Positions 1-9,816 of a stretch of DNA of 64,000 nt are shown here, one piece after another. Numbering within the stretch: the stretch's first letter is position 1; every line of letters begins with the position of its first letter. The stretch covers positions 248,001-312,000 of the forward strand of contig CP150554.1 in the NCBI GenBank assembly GCA_049487715.1, in the 5' to 3' direction. The position numbers and the translations under genes were made by a program. The notes beneath the pieces are model-generated. The model ran no database searches and had not been told where the DNA came from. It saw only the letters and a list, made by a program, of their open reading frames with translations. The stretch is from Pycnococcus provasolii. Lineage: Eukaryota > Chlorophyta > Pseudoscourfieldiophyceae > Pseudoscourfieldiales.

Positions 1-1
1 A

Positions 2-670
2 GCTGTAGATAAAGTCTTCAATGCAACATCCGCAGCTTTGCAGCAGCGTCGGCAGCTGCCAATGACTCGGCAGGGTCGGCTACGTTCGCTCGTGCACAAC
101 GAAACGATTAAGATGCTTCCAGCAGGCGTGAGTTTTTATGCGCGCCTACCCGGCGAGGGTGCGCCGTTCAACGTTCAAGGTAGAGCAACGCACACTGAGG
201 CGTACTGCAACCTTACACTCTCATCGTACATGACCGGGGTGATGGGGGAGTTTGTGTGGAGTGCGGAGTGCTACTATCCAGGAAACGAGGATCGCGGAGC
301 CAGTTATTTCGACAACATCTGTCCTGAATATGGCCCTGCGCTCGTGGTTGCAAGTGATAAGGTGCTTGGCGGCATCCTCGCATCCGCACTGACGGGCATA
401 GGGCTGGTCGGAATCTACGTTACCTTTGTGCTGGGTATTGGCCGCTTCCTTCGGCTGACCGTTGCCAACATGCGCGTCTATATCCCATTCGAGGACCTAC
501 CGGACGTCACTCGCATTGTCACTCTCATTGAGGGCATCTACGCCGCTCGCTCTGAGCGACTTTTCGCACTTGAGGAAGAGCTTTACGGGGCGTTGATTCG
601 GCTTTATCGAAGCCCGGAATTGCTCATTGCGGCAACCGAGCCGGTGTACCATCATAGCAAGCACGCTTGA
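2..670 (+). CDS. PIEZO: PIEZO mechanosensitive channel, C-terminal part (5' end outside window)
   Basis: The reading frame is open from the first bases of the window, so this is the 3' end of a larger gene. The visible ~222 residues match the C-terminus of PIEZO channels. A cap/extracellular stretch with paired cysteines (YYPG, then NICPEYGP) is followed by the last, pore-lining helix (about VLGGILASALTGIGLVGIYV). The cytosolic tail contains the family hallmarks PFEDLPDV and EEELYGALIRLYRSPELL. PIEZO proteins are trimeric, stretch-gated cation channels of the plasma or vacuolar membrane. The gene converges on RPT4, with a TGTAA at 683-687 just after the stop. Identity is well supported; completeness of the N-terminal blades cannot be judged here. 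Confidence 0.9.
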   Translation, partial: AVDKVFNATSAALQQRRQLPMTRQGRLRSLVHNETIKMLPAGVSFYARLPGEGAPFNVQGRATHTEAYCNLTLSSYMTGVMGEFVWSAECYYPGNEDRGASYFDNICPEYGPALVVASDKVLGGILASALTGIGLVGIYVTFVLGIGRFLRLTVANMRVYIPFEDLPDVTRIVTLIEGIYAARSERLFALEEELYGALIRLYRSPELLIAATEPVYHHSKHA

Positions 671-840
671 GTGATTTGACCATGTAATTGAATATAACAC
701 TAATGTACTTGATGAACTACGCACTACACAACATGGAGAGAGAAAACCTACAAGAAAGAACCACAGCTGGAAGAAGAAAAGAGATTCCAATTTTACACCA
801 AAGCACTCTTCCCGCGGGCGCTTTTTGTTTCCCTCGTTTC

Positions 841-2091
841 TTAGCCACCACTCTTTCCGCCATCGCCAAAGCTACTGTCGTAGCTAGCAGACGGCTCGAG
901 CTTCTTTGTGTCCGAAATTTTGCGCGCAGCCTTCACAAAGTCCTCGTGCAAAGTGTAGTCTCGCTCGTCGCGAATCGCGAACATGCCCGCCTCCGTACAG
1001 ATGTTGCGCAGATCGGCGCCGTTGAACCCCTCGGCGAGTTTCACGACAGCCTCGTAGTCGATATCCCCACTCTTGGCGAGTGACGACGCGTGGATTTTCA
1101 GGATTTCCACACGACTACTCTCGTTCGGCAGCGGGATTTCGATCTTACGGTCGAGGCGACCTGGGCGCAAGAGCGCCGGGTCGAGCACGTCCGGCCTATT
1201 CGTGGCCATGATCATCTTCACCTTGCCGAGCACGTCGAATCCGTCGAGCTGGTTGAGCAGCTCCATCAGTGTGCGCTGGATTTCTCGGTCAGCGCTCGTC
1301 CCCTCAGAGAAGCGGCGTCCGCCGATGGCGTCCACCTCATCCATAAAGATGACACAGGGCTGGTGGTCGCGCGCGTACGCAAACATCTCGCGGATGAGGC
1401 GCGCGCTCTCGCCGATGTACTTGTCGACGATAGCGGACGCAACCACCTTGAGAAAGTTTGCGTCGATGTTGCTAGCAATCGCGCGGGCGAGCAGCGTCTT
1501 TCCAGTTCCCGGCGGGCCGTACAGGAGAACGCCTTTGGGAGGCTTGACGCCAACACGCAGGAAGAGCTCCGGGTTCATCAGCGGCAGCTCGATGGACTCG
1601 CGAAGCTCTCGAATTTGCTCGCCAAGACCGCCGATCGAGCTGTAGTCCGCCTGTCCTGGAGACTCGTGGAGCATATTGTACACAACGGGGTCCACCTCGC
1701 GAGGCAGGGCGCGCATGATGGTGAGTGTGGTCATGTCGAGCGCAACACGCGTTCCATTCTTGAGCCTGGCCTTGTCCACCTTGCCGCGGCACCCCACGAC
1801 GTAGCGCGGGCCGGACGACGCCTTGACGATGAACCGCTCAGCGTCGAGCTGGCGGAGCACTTCGCCAATAATCTGCCCCACGCTCTGCAGTGCACGCAAG
1901 TCCTCCTCCGTTTGATCGTACTGCGCCGCGGTTTCCTTCACCTCCGCTCGCAGCTGGCGAACGCGAGCGTCCAGCTCTCTGTGTTGTAGAAGCTTTCGCC
2001 GGTATCCTGCGAGCGCTTGTGCGCGCGGGTCCTCCGCTGGAGCGGGAGGTGCGTCGTTCGTCCCGCCCGCTGCCGTCTGGTTGTCCGCCAT
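841..2091 (-). CDS. RPT4: 26S proteasome regulatory AAA-ATPase subunit 4 (RPT4/PSMC6-like)
   Basis: 416 residues, close to the usual ~390-400. Layout is an N-terminal coiled coil (about 25-75), an OB-like segment, then the AAA+ domain. Walker A GPPGTGKT is at 192-199 and Walker B DEVD at 251-254. A second region of homology follows ([20 protein letters not shown]). The segment [16 protein letters not shown] and the lack of a C-terminal HbYX motif fit Rpt4 rather than other Rpt paralogues. It would sit in the hexameric ATPase ring of the 19S particle, unfolding ubiquitinated substrates and feeding them to the 20S core. The start ATG gives the conserved coiled-coil leader. It is divergent from the small membrane-protein gene at 2286. 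Confidence 0.95.
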   Translation of the reverse strand: MADNQTAAGGTNDAPPAPAEDPRAQALAGYRRKLLQHRELDARVRQLRAEVKETAAQYDQTEEDLRALQSVGQIIGEVLRQLDAERFIVKASSGPRYVVGCRGKVDKARLKNGTRVALDMTTLTIMRALPREVDPVVYNMLHESPGQADYSSIGGLGEQIRELRESIELPLMNPELFLRVGVKPPKGVLLYGPPGTGKTLLARAIASNIDANFLKVVASAIVDKYIGESARLIREMFAYARDHQPCVIFMDEVDAIGGRRFSEGTSADREIQRTLMELLNQLDGFDVLGKVKMIMATNRPDVLDPALLRPGRLDRKIEIPLPNESSRVEILKIHASSLAKSGDIDYEAVVKLAEGFNGADLRNICTEAGMFAIRDERDYTLHEDFVKAARKISDTKKLEPSASYDSSFGDGGKSGG

Positions 2092-2285
2092 GTCCCGTGA
2101 GCGTGCTTCGAACTAACTCTTCGGGAGTGACGAGGAGGGAACCGCGGGAAACGGGAGAGGGACCACGCAACCCACCACCCCTGGACCCGGGGGCGGGGGG
2201 GAAAAACCTAAACTCCAAGAAAGGGGGTGGCAGGAAGGAGAAACCCGAAGGTTCCCGGGTGGCGTTTCTCGCAAACCGTTTCGCC
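2092..2285. promoter_or_regulatory. Compact divergent promoter, RPT4 / small membrane protein
   Basis: Only 194 bp separate the two divergent start codons, so both core promoters must lie here. It holds a G/C-rich segment with a long G run near 2190-2200. I see no obvious TATA box. Confidence 0.45.
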
Positions 2286-2785
2286 ATGGCTGCGGATGAC
2301 GAGAACGTTCCACGCCGACGCCGGGAGCCGAAGGATGTCGAGTACGACGACGGGCGTGCTCCGCCAAAGCCCAAGACGCTGCTCGACTACGTTCGCAGCA
2401 TATCGCTCTTGCACGTCTTCTTCCTTCTTCTCTTTGTCCTACCTACCATCTTCGGCATGTACGAGTGGCTTGCAAGTCACGGATATCTCGGCGCAGCCAA
2501 CGTAGCGTCGAGTCGCGGTCGAGGTCGCGTCAACTGGGCGGCAAGAGAAAGCATCAAGGCGGTGTATCGTGACTACAACCCGGAGAAGCTCAAGGGGAAG
2601 GAGCTGGAGAAGCTGAATGCGATCATGGACAAATACGCTGGCCGTGAGGATATACTTCTCAGGTACGTTTCCTCTAACCATTCGTGACGGATAAATCACC
2701 AACAGTCTAATAAAATCAACAAAATTACTACAGGAAAGTAGTCACGAAGTACAAGTCGCAGAAGCCTAGGGATGACTACGACTGA
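2286..2785 (+). CDS. Small single-pass membrane protein, one intron (2663-2733)
   Basis: Exon 1 is 2286-2662 and exon 2 is 2734-2785. The 71-bp intron begins GTACGT and ends CAG; joining restores an AGG codon and gives 142 residues. Without splicing the protein would end in a short unrelated tail. The N-terminus is charged (MAADDENVPRRRREP). One hydrophobic segment lies at about 43-62 (LLHVFFLLLFVLPTIFGMYE), followed by a helical, charged tail (NPEKLKGKELEKLNAIMDKY, then GREDILLRKV). The tail pattern NPxKL...I..KY.GRE...L resembles a motif in small conserved eukaryotic proteins, but I cannot name the family. No function is proposed beyond membrane anchoring. Confidence 0.75.
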
Positions 2786-2892
2786 AGACTTGTGACAGTC
2801 GACGTTTTCGTGTTGTGTTGTGTTGTATACCATAAGAAAAAAAAGTTGGAAAGTGCTTACAAAAACTCCAAGAAAGACAAAATAAAAGAAAT

Positions 2893-4437
2893 TCACCTTT
2901 CGTCATCCGTGTCGCTGTGCAACTCAGCGTCGTCAGCCGCCAACGCAGCCCTCTCCGCCTTGTCGGCATCGTACTCGGCACGAGCCACGGCACTTGCCGC
3001 CGCCTCGCCACCTGTTACCGCATCTGCATCGTTCAATGGATGCAGGTTCCAGACGGCGGAGGCTGCAATCAGCTGCCTAGCACGGAGTGCCTCGTCGTCG
3101 CCGACAAGATCGTGAAAGTCTCCGTCGAGGTCGATGCCAGCCACGCCGTCGCACTGGCGCGTCTTCAGGCAAGCTGAGATGAGCCAGAGGGGAACCCAGA
3201 GCAGGTACGCTTCTCCATCTCCAAGGGTGTGCGCGTCAACGAGCACGTGGCGCCTGCGTCCATCCGTGCCCACGACGCGGCGGAGTACCTGCTCGCAAAC
3301 AAGCACGCGATACTCCGGCGGCTTCGCTAGAAGCTCGGCCCGCGCCACGCAGCACGCACCAAACCTCTCGGCAGCCGCGGCGGCAAAGCTCAGCGCCTGC
3401 TTGGCTGCGCTGCTCGTCGACGGCATCGGCGGCGAGGTGGGAAGGCGCGGCGGATCCTCCGCATGAAGCGAGCAGCGGTGCACGCAGCTCGTCTCCGTTG
3501 TCGAGCTTCGCAGGATGGATACCACGCGCGCGTAAACAGCACGCCTCGTCTCCGACGGGTGCTTGACGACGACGCGCACTCCAGGCGCCAAGAGGTGAAG
3601 GCTGCTTTCGTTGAGGAGCCCAATGCGTCGAAGCATGCCGTGTAACTCGCTGGCGCGCGTGCGCCACAGCACCTGATTTTCACCCACGCCTGGAAACGAG
3701 GTGTCCAGTGCCTTTTGTTGCTCCTGGTTCACGTTGCCGTCGCCATCCTCAAATACACCACCCGCTTTCTCAAGATGTGTGATTGGTTCTGCCACAGCTT
3801 CTTTGGTGGTGGTAGTAGTGGTGGCCATGGAGGTAGCGGCGGCGGTGTTGACAGTTTTCTTTTGCCGCTTTGGCGCAGGAGCAGAGGCTGCCGCATTCTC
3901 CGACGCTCTTTTTGGCTTTCTCGCAGCACTTCTGCCGGGAACGAACCGGTCAGGCTGCGTACTCATCCTCTTCGGCTTGCTGCTCGGTCCCGCCCCTGCA
4001 GCCATCGACGACGACGCTGCTCCTCCAGTGCGCTTCTTGGATACTGGCAAGATGGGCCCGTTCACTTCGCCCGTGCAGCCCTTCGTTCCACGCTTGGGTG
4101 CCTTCCCCGCAATGTCGCGCCACTCCTCAGGCACATCCTTCCTGTTCGGGAAGTTGAGATGGCTGGCGACGAGCTTCGTCATGCCTGTTTTATTTAGTGT
4201 GTTAGAACGTTAGTGCATGTTTTTTTATTAAATGCGCCGTGGCTGGTTAGATGTCGACTTACCATAGTTCTTGACGGCGTAGTCGTCGTAGGCGCGCGCA
4301 GCAGCCTCTGCCGTTCGGCACTTCGTGATGACATGGTATTGCTGCTGCCTCGTGACGTACGCGAAGTACCAGCCGTTCGCTCTGGCCTTGACCCCTCGGA
4401 AGGAGTTGGCGAGCGCGTGTTCTTCTTGTGTGGGCAT
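2893..4437 (-). CDS. AP2/ERF-domain protein, one intron (4185-4262)
   Basis: Exon 1 is 4263-4437 and exon 2 is 2893-4184. The 78-bp intron (GTAAG...ACAG) falls inside the DNA-binding domain, and splicing restores a Gly codon. The product is 488 residues. The AP2 domain spans about 13-71 and shows FRGVKAR, GWYFAYV, the helix TAEAAARAYDDYAVKNYG and the closing ASHLNFP. Next comes a Lys/Ala-rich, probably disordered linker with nuclear-localisation-like clusters, then a C-terminal half (about 250-480) that I do not recognise. AP2 proteins bind DNA as transcription factors in plants, algae and alveolates. The start was chosen as the first in-frame ATG before the domain. TGTAA (reverse strand) lies at 2857-2861. 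Confidence 0.8.
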
Positions 4438-4766
4438 GCAAGCTCGCCGTGCGGTGGTGGAGGGCACGAGCGCGTGGTGTGAAGGGGAAGGTGTCACGCA
4501 CAAGACGAAATGGGCTGGGGGAGAAGAGGGGGGAAAGAGGGGGGGAAAGCGAAGCGAAGCAGGCCTTTGAAAATGAAAAGACCCACTGCCACTGCGCACG
4601 AACGACAACACAAGGCGCAAATCAATTGGGGGTTGGGAATCAGCAAACCCCCAAACTCCGCAGCGCCCGTCAGCTATGTTGGTATGGGCGGCGCCGCAAT
4701 GTCGTGTGCGCGCGCAATATTTTATAGAGGAAAGAAGGCTATGGATAAGCCGTCGTTCGTTACAAA

Positions 4767-6059
4767 CTACTTGCCTTTCGAGGTAACGTTGAACTTGAAG
4801 TGGATAATGTCTCCATCCTCGACGACGTACGTCTTCCCCTCCTGCTTGTACTTGCCCTTGTTTTTCACCTCGCCCTCAGTGCCGAGCTCCTTCAAGTCGG
4901 CGTACTTCATCACCTCCGCGCAGATGAAGCCTCTCTCGAAGTCGGTGTGAATCGTTCCCGCAGCCTGCGGTGCCTTGTATGACTTTCTGATGCTCCAGCA
5001 CTTCACCTCGTCGGCACCCGCGGTGAAGAAGTAGATGAGCTGGATCGCGGAGAATCCCGTGGTGATGATCTTCGGCAGCGCGCTCTGCACGCCCATCTCC
5101 TTGCAGTACGCCTCGCGCTCCTCGTCGCTCTGCATCATGACGAGGTTCTCCTCCAGCGCAGCGCTGAATGGGATCATCGGACCTCCGCCGTGCGCCTGCA
5201 CCCACGCGTGCAGCTTGGCGAGGAACTTGTTCTTCTTACGCCCATAGTCCTTCTCGCTCATGTTGCACAGGTACACGGCGGGCTTGGACGTGAGTGGCTG
5301 CAGCTCGTTGATGAGGTCGACGTCCTTGACGGACCACTCCTCCGGCGAGTCCTTGATATTAATACCATCCTCGAGGCACTTCTCAATCTTCTTGAGCGAC
5401 GCGAGCTTGTCCGTCTCATCCTTGGTCAATTTCTGGTTCTTCTTCTCGTAGCCGAAGATCTCCTTCTTCATCTGCTCGAGGTCCTTCGCTCGCAGCTCCG
5501 AGGCGATGATTTCGAGGTCTCCCACCGGGTCGATGCGATCCTCGACGTGCACGACGTCGGCGTCCTCGAAGCATCGGCATACGTGGAAGATGCCGTCGGT
5601 GCGTCTGATGTGGCTCAAAAAGGCGTTTCCGAGTCCCTGTCCCTCAGCGGCGCCGCGCACGAGGCCTGCTATGTCGTGTATTTCCAAGTAAGCCGGCACT
5701 TGCGACTTTGGCTTGTACAGATCGACGAGCCAGGTGAAGCGCTCGTCAGGCACGTTCACGCGCGCTTCGTTAGGCTCGATGGTACAGAATGGAAAGTTCT
5801 CAGCTGGAATGCCCATTTTTGTCAACGTGTTGAAGAGTGCTGTTGATTGGTTGTTGGTGGGGAAAGGAGGAATTCGTTAGAAAAGGAAAAGAAACGTGCC
5901 AAAACCTGGTCTGTCTGATCCGTGAGAGCAATAGAGGGTAACGAACGTACTCGACTTTCCGACATTTGGCATGCCAACGATGCCCATTTTCAGGTGGCTT
6001 GAGAACCGGCCGAGAATCGGCTTCTCCTTTGGCGCTTCCTCCTTCTTCTTCGGCGGCAT
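4767..6059 (-). CDS. OLA1: Obg-like ATPase 1, one intron (5840-5950)
   Basis: Exon 1 is 5951-6059 and exon 2 is 4767-5839. The 111-bp intron (GTACGT...ACAG) interrupts the P-loop, and splicing yields GMPNVGKST followed by LFNTLTK. The product is 393 residues, the normal OLA1 length. G1 is at 29-37, the switch region reads NFPFCTIEPNE, and G3 is DIAGLV. The G4 equivalent is NMSE instead of NKxD, the change that makes this family prefer ATP over GTP. A C-terminal TGS domain is present (IHTDFERGFICAEV). OLA1/YchF is a cytosolic P-loop NTPase associated with ribosomes and stress responses. It is divergent from eL37. Confidence 0.95.
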
Positions 6060-6895
6060 GGCAGCGGTAGCTTCGTTGGACTATCGTAACTTGCGCGTGA
6101 CAGATCCGGCGCAGGTCGGCGGCGGAGTGCGTTTTGGGTGTAGTTTTGTAAGTCCTTGCTCCCCCCCGCGGCGACGAAGAGGGGGGGGAAAGGAAGGGGG
6201 AGGGGAAAACGCAAAAACCCAAAAACCCAAAGGGGCAAACGGCGAAGGAGGAACGCTGTTCCAAACCCCGAAAACAAAAAGCTCCAAATCCACGGGAATC
6301 GTCTGAAGAGGTATCCCCTCGCGCACCACTCAACAGCCGCCGCCCTTTCCTTTGCCCCCGCCTCCACCCTCCCCCGCCTGGCGAGGCGCCGTCTCCCGTC
6401 GCACCCATTCTCGTGGAGTCTCGACGCAAAGAGCTCGGTACGTTCGTTCAACTGCGCGCCGGTGTGGGATGGTGTGGGCAGGGGCTGTGTCGTGTTCGTG
6501 AGACTCCGGCGTGTCGTCGTGCTGCGTCGTGCCGTGTTTGGTTCGTGTACGCACGCGCCGTCCGTCTGCAACGCCAAAAATGTGCCTTGTGCGACGCGCG
6601 ATCGCCGACGGCCGACGGTGCGCTCTATGTAGAGCGACGTCGACGTCGACGTGTTGTTCAGTGCGCGTCAATGGAAGGGCTGATGTTGTGGCGATTGCTT
6701 GTTTATCTTGACTGGGAGATGTGGCGAGGTTTTGGCGACGAGTGTGGGTGGTCCCATCAACATCTCGTCTACGCAAGTTTTTTGCGACGAGTGCGGATGG
6801 TCCCACCAACGTCTGGTCTGCGCAAGTTGGAAGGAAAGCACAATCTTACACATACACTCCCTATACCAAACAATATACAGGCACAGAACAGTACA
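6060..6895. promoter_or_regulatory. Divergent OLA1 / eL37 upstream region
   Basis: 836 bp without a supported gene. It holds the recurrent AAACCCCGAA element (6263-6272), a G/A-rich tract near 6175-6240 and a tandem duplication at 6735-6826. A 5' UTR intron for eL37 is possible but I cannot place its ends. Confidence 0.4.
6735..6826. repeat. Imperfect 49-bp tandem duplication upstream of eL37
   Basis: Two copies of a ~43-bp core (6735-6777 and 6784-6826), each starting GCGACGAGTG and ending CGCAAG or ACGCAAG, differ at about five positions. The second copy ends 70 bp before the eL37 ATG. It may be a duplicated promoter or 5' UTR element. Confidence 0.7.
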
Positions 6896-7186
6896 ATGGG
6901 TAAGGCAGGAAAGGGTACCGGCTCGTTCGGTAAGCGTCGTAACAAGTCGCATTCTTCGTGCCCGCGGTGTGGACGCCGAAGCTTGCACCTGCAGAAGGGC
7001 GTGTGCTCGGCGTGCGGTTACCCGGCGGCGCGCACGAGGCGCTACAACTGGGGATACAAGGCAATTCGTCGTAAGACGACTGGAACGGGACGAATGCGCT
7101 ACATGCGCCACCTGCCGCGCCGCTTCAAAAACGGATTCCGCGAGGGAACGCAGGCTGTTTCGAAAAAGGCTTCAGGCTCAGACTAA
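6896..7186 (+). CDS. RPL37: 60S ribosomal protein eL37
   Basis: 96 residues, the normal size. The basic N-terminus [17 protein letters not shown] leads into a four-cysteine zinc-binding motif (C22, C25, C37, C40: CPRC...CSAC), then a basic arginine-rich tail. It is a structural protein of the large subunit near 5.8S/28S rRNA. The ATG is the first codon of the conserved sequence. Many eukaryotes have an intron here; this copy is continuous. Confidence 0.97.
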   Translation: MGKAGKGTGSFGKRRNKSHSSCPRCGRRSLHLQKGVCSACGYPAARTRRYNWGYKAIRRKTTGTGRMRYMRHLPRRFKNGFREGTQAVSKKASGSD

Positions 7187-7822
7187 GCTAATGTCCGCTT
7201 CGCAAGTGTGGATGGTAAAGATGATATCATCGTCTCGCTAAGATCGGTCATTCAGTAACGTAAAAAGAGTTTACTTTGTCCAGCGCGATGGTCCATATTC
7301 AGTGGCGTCATTCAGCGCGTTTATACTTACTTGGCGCTGATAATTTCGAAGCTACCTATTAAGGTTATGCCCCTTATCGTTGGCGTCGTGAGAGCTATGT
7401 TTGCGACTTGTTGTCGTTGTTGTGGTCGCCACCGCCACGAGTCGTGCATCGTGCATCAATCAACATCATGGTCAAAAAGGACAAATCGTAGAAGACCGAC
7501 TTGGTTTTAGGGATCCGTTGTAGAACCGTAGTCGTCTATCCATGATATGTACATGCTTTTTCCCAAGCTGATGCAGTTGATCGGCACCTCACACGTTGTG
7601 ACTAAGAAGAACGGAAAGCCGAGCGGTGCCGCGACGGAAGCAGGAAAGAAAGCCAAAGCGAAAGCCAAAGGCCAAAGCCGATTGTAACAGACCAACTTAT
7701 CCTTGCAATGACGACGACGAGGTTCTCTCACAATATTAGATTCCATAGTACAGTTACAATGCATTGAAACTTCGTCTAATGTCACACGCACGGTGAAGAG
7801 CTTCGAACGTTAGCAACCACAT
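7187..7822. other. Convergent intergenic region, no gene recognised
   Basis: 636 bp between the converging eL37 and vasohibin-like genes. A Lys/Ala-rich 46-codon frame (7547-7687) and an ACTTAC-containing string near 7325 were examined and not accepted. The reverse-strand TGTAA at 7754-7758 fits the vasohibin 3' end. Confidence 0.4.
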
Positions 7823-9085
7823 TCATAGTTCATTGCTGCGGCGCGGCGTCGCACGGCCACGTGCCATTCCGTTCTCGTCCACCTCGTCTTCGTCTTCATC
7901 CACCTTAGTCGCGCCCGCATCTGCCACATGCTGCTCAAGAGCCTCCACATGCTCCTCTTCGATCTCCCCATTCTCTTTCTCCTCCTCCTCCTCCTCCTCC
8001 TCCTCCTCCTCCTCCGATGTCTCCTCGTCGTCCGTCTCCGACAGATTAGAAGTACTCTCGCCGAGCGATGCGACGGACGACGCGGACAGTGATGATCGAA
8101 CAGCCGCCATGTTTCCTGATGCGGCAGCGTGATTCTTCGATCGACCCTTGCCTTTGGCTTTCAGGCTTTGCGCGTATGGGCTACGCGCTATAGATGCCAG
8201 CACTCTCGCGGATGGCTTTCTGCCCGGATTTGCCTTCCACTTGTCACTCAGCCGGCGCCAGTGCTTGGGAAAGGCGTCAAGCTGCCTTGCAACCGCGTCC
8301 CACACCTGCTTATCTGGCCGTACACAAAGGCAGCGCCAGCACACGGGGAATGGGCTGAAGCCATCGTGCTCGACAGGTAGCCCGATGCGCATCTTCAAGA
8401 CGGTATGCCACCACTGCTCGTAACTCTGCTTGTAGTCAAGCAAGAGCGCTGAAAGGCTGTCGTACACCATAGGTTTGCCTGCAAGTTCGACGCGTCGGCT
8501 GAGACCAAGTGCGCCGAATTTGCCGCTTGGCCTGTCGCGTATGGCAAGCACGATATGTCGCCAAGTCTGCGTCGCGCCTCCGTCTGGAGGTTCAACTTGT
8601 GTCTTGAAGCCCACGGGTATGCGCTCCCAGTCGTCGAGACCACTGGTGATGTGAAGACCGAGGAACGTCGCCTCCAGGCACTTGATCGGCAGTCTGTCAC
8701 GCGCCATTTGCTTTGCGGTTGCGATTATTGCGCTCAGCGGCCTGTTTTTGCGCAAGCAGAAGTAAGTGCTTCCCGTGTGGTTGTACTGAAACCCGTCCAC
8801 GAACGCCTGCAGCGTGGCCAGTCGTTCCTCCGCCGGGACCTTCTCCAAGTTGGAAGGCACGAGCTTTAGTGGCGCGGGCGGCGCGACGAGGCCAATGGCC
8901 GCGAGGTCTGGCACCAAGCGCACGAGCCGCTTAACCTCTGTCATCTGCTCAGGTGTCAGCGGCACGTTCTTCCAGAGCTCCTTCAACCTCTGTGCGGCCC
9001 TCGCCTGCGCGGCTGTGTGGTCACGCATCGTCGCATTGTTCGCGTGCTGCTGTTGGTGGTGCGACTGTGTCTGCGGCGTTCCCAT
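7823..9085 (-). CDS. Vasohibin-like tubulin carboxypeptidase
   Basis: 419-420 residues from the ATG at 9085. The catalytic core matches vasohibins: RLPIKCLEA (Cys136), WRHIVL (His177) and FGALGLSRR (Ser196) form the transglutaminase-like Cys-His-Ser triad. Downstream come LLLDYKQSYEQWWH and the basic HWRRLSDKWK. Vasohibins remove the C-terminal Tyr of alpha-tubulin, usually with the small partner SVBP, which I do not see here. The C-terminus (about 340-420) is very acidic, including a run of ten or more Glu encoded by a CTC/CTC repeat at 7980-8012. That tail resembles a tubulin tail in charge. The longer frame upstream of 9085 is mostly a GTTC repeat (9103-9126) and was excluded. Confidence 0.88.
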   Translation of the reverse strand: MGTPQTQSHHQQQHANNATMRDHTAAQARAAQRLKELWKNVPLTPEQMTEVKRLVRLVPDLAAIGLVAPPAPLKLVPSNLEKVPAEERLATLQAFVDGFQYNHTGSTYFCLRKNRPLSAIIATAKQMARDRLPIKCLEATFLGLHITSGLDDWERIPVGFKTQVEPPDGGATQTWRHIVLAIRDRPSGKFGALGLSRRVELAGKPMVYDSLSALLLDYKQSYEQWWHTVLKMRIGLPVEHDGFSPFPVCWRCLCVRPDKQVWDAVARQLDAFPKHWRRLSDKWKANPGRKPSARVLASIARSPYAQSLKAKGKGRSKNHAAASGNMAAVRSSLSASSVASLGESTSNLSETDDEETSEEEEEEEEEEEEKENGEIEEEHVEALEQHVADAGATKVDEDEDEVDENGMARGRATPRRSNEL

Positions 9086-9816
9086 GCGCGGCGAGACGGC
9101 GTCCGTTCGTTCGTTCGTTCGTTCGGGAGCGATCGAGCGACGGGCGCGGCGTGTCGTGCGTGTGCAGGAGTCACCCACCGCACAACCAAGGTTAAACTTT
9201 AAGTTGGTAATACAAGTTAGGTGCAAGGGTTGACTAAAACACCGAAAGAGTAGTCTGAGGTAACTGTCTGAGGTTACCGGTGCGGTTGACCGCCCCACCC
9301 ACGCCCACGGGCACGGGCCACGGGGTAGGAAGGAGGGCGAGTGCCGGAATCACGACGCACGACGCACGGGGAGGGGCGAGAGGGTGTCCCATGGCTGGCT
9401 AGGCTGGAGGAGATGAGAGGGCTGGAGGGTCCCATGCGAGAGATCAGAGAGGGGGGGAGGGAGAGAATTACTGGGCGTTTTGTGCCAGACCTCTGATCAG
9501 ACGGAGACCACAGACAGACGCACTGCACTCATGCAGAGGTCTCATACAGTTATTACAGGGGACTACAGTACATACCACTGGTGGTAGGTGGTATGACATA
9601 TTTGGTAGTTCTTATGCGATGCCGTCTGCCGTCTGGTCCGTTCGGGTGGTCGGAACTCGGAGTGCGTTATTCAGGGCATATACTGTAACTGCGACCTGCG
9701 TGCGACTCCCTCCCTCCCCCTCTCCCTCCCCCTCTCCCTCTCTTCTGCTCCTCCCGGGCTCCGGAACCTCATCAAAGCCTCGCCGACACCGCACGCACAC
9801 GCCGGCAAACGCAGCC
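9086..9816. promoter_or_regulatory. Divergent upstream region, vasohibin-like / CNB protein
   Basis: 731 bp. It contains a GTTC tetranucleotide run (about 9103-9126) and a CT-rich microsatellite (about 9708-9752) just before the CNB gene start. No gene is supported. Confidence 0.35.

Noticed and set aside
7323-7345. ATACTTACTTGG, resembling the 5' end of U1 snRNA
   Set aside because: No U1 stem-loop I loop sequence and no Sm site (AUUUGUGG-like) follows; the match is limited to the splice-site complement.
7547-7687. 46-codon Lys/Ala-rich frame after eL37
   Set aside because: Low complexity, no known match, weak start context; might be an exon of something but unsupported.
9619-9816. N-terminal extension of the CNB protein
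   Set aside because: No stop separates it, but it is a CT-rich microsatellite translated as Pro/Ser; the ATG at 9817 has a better context.
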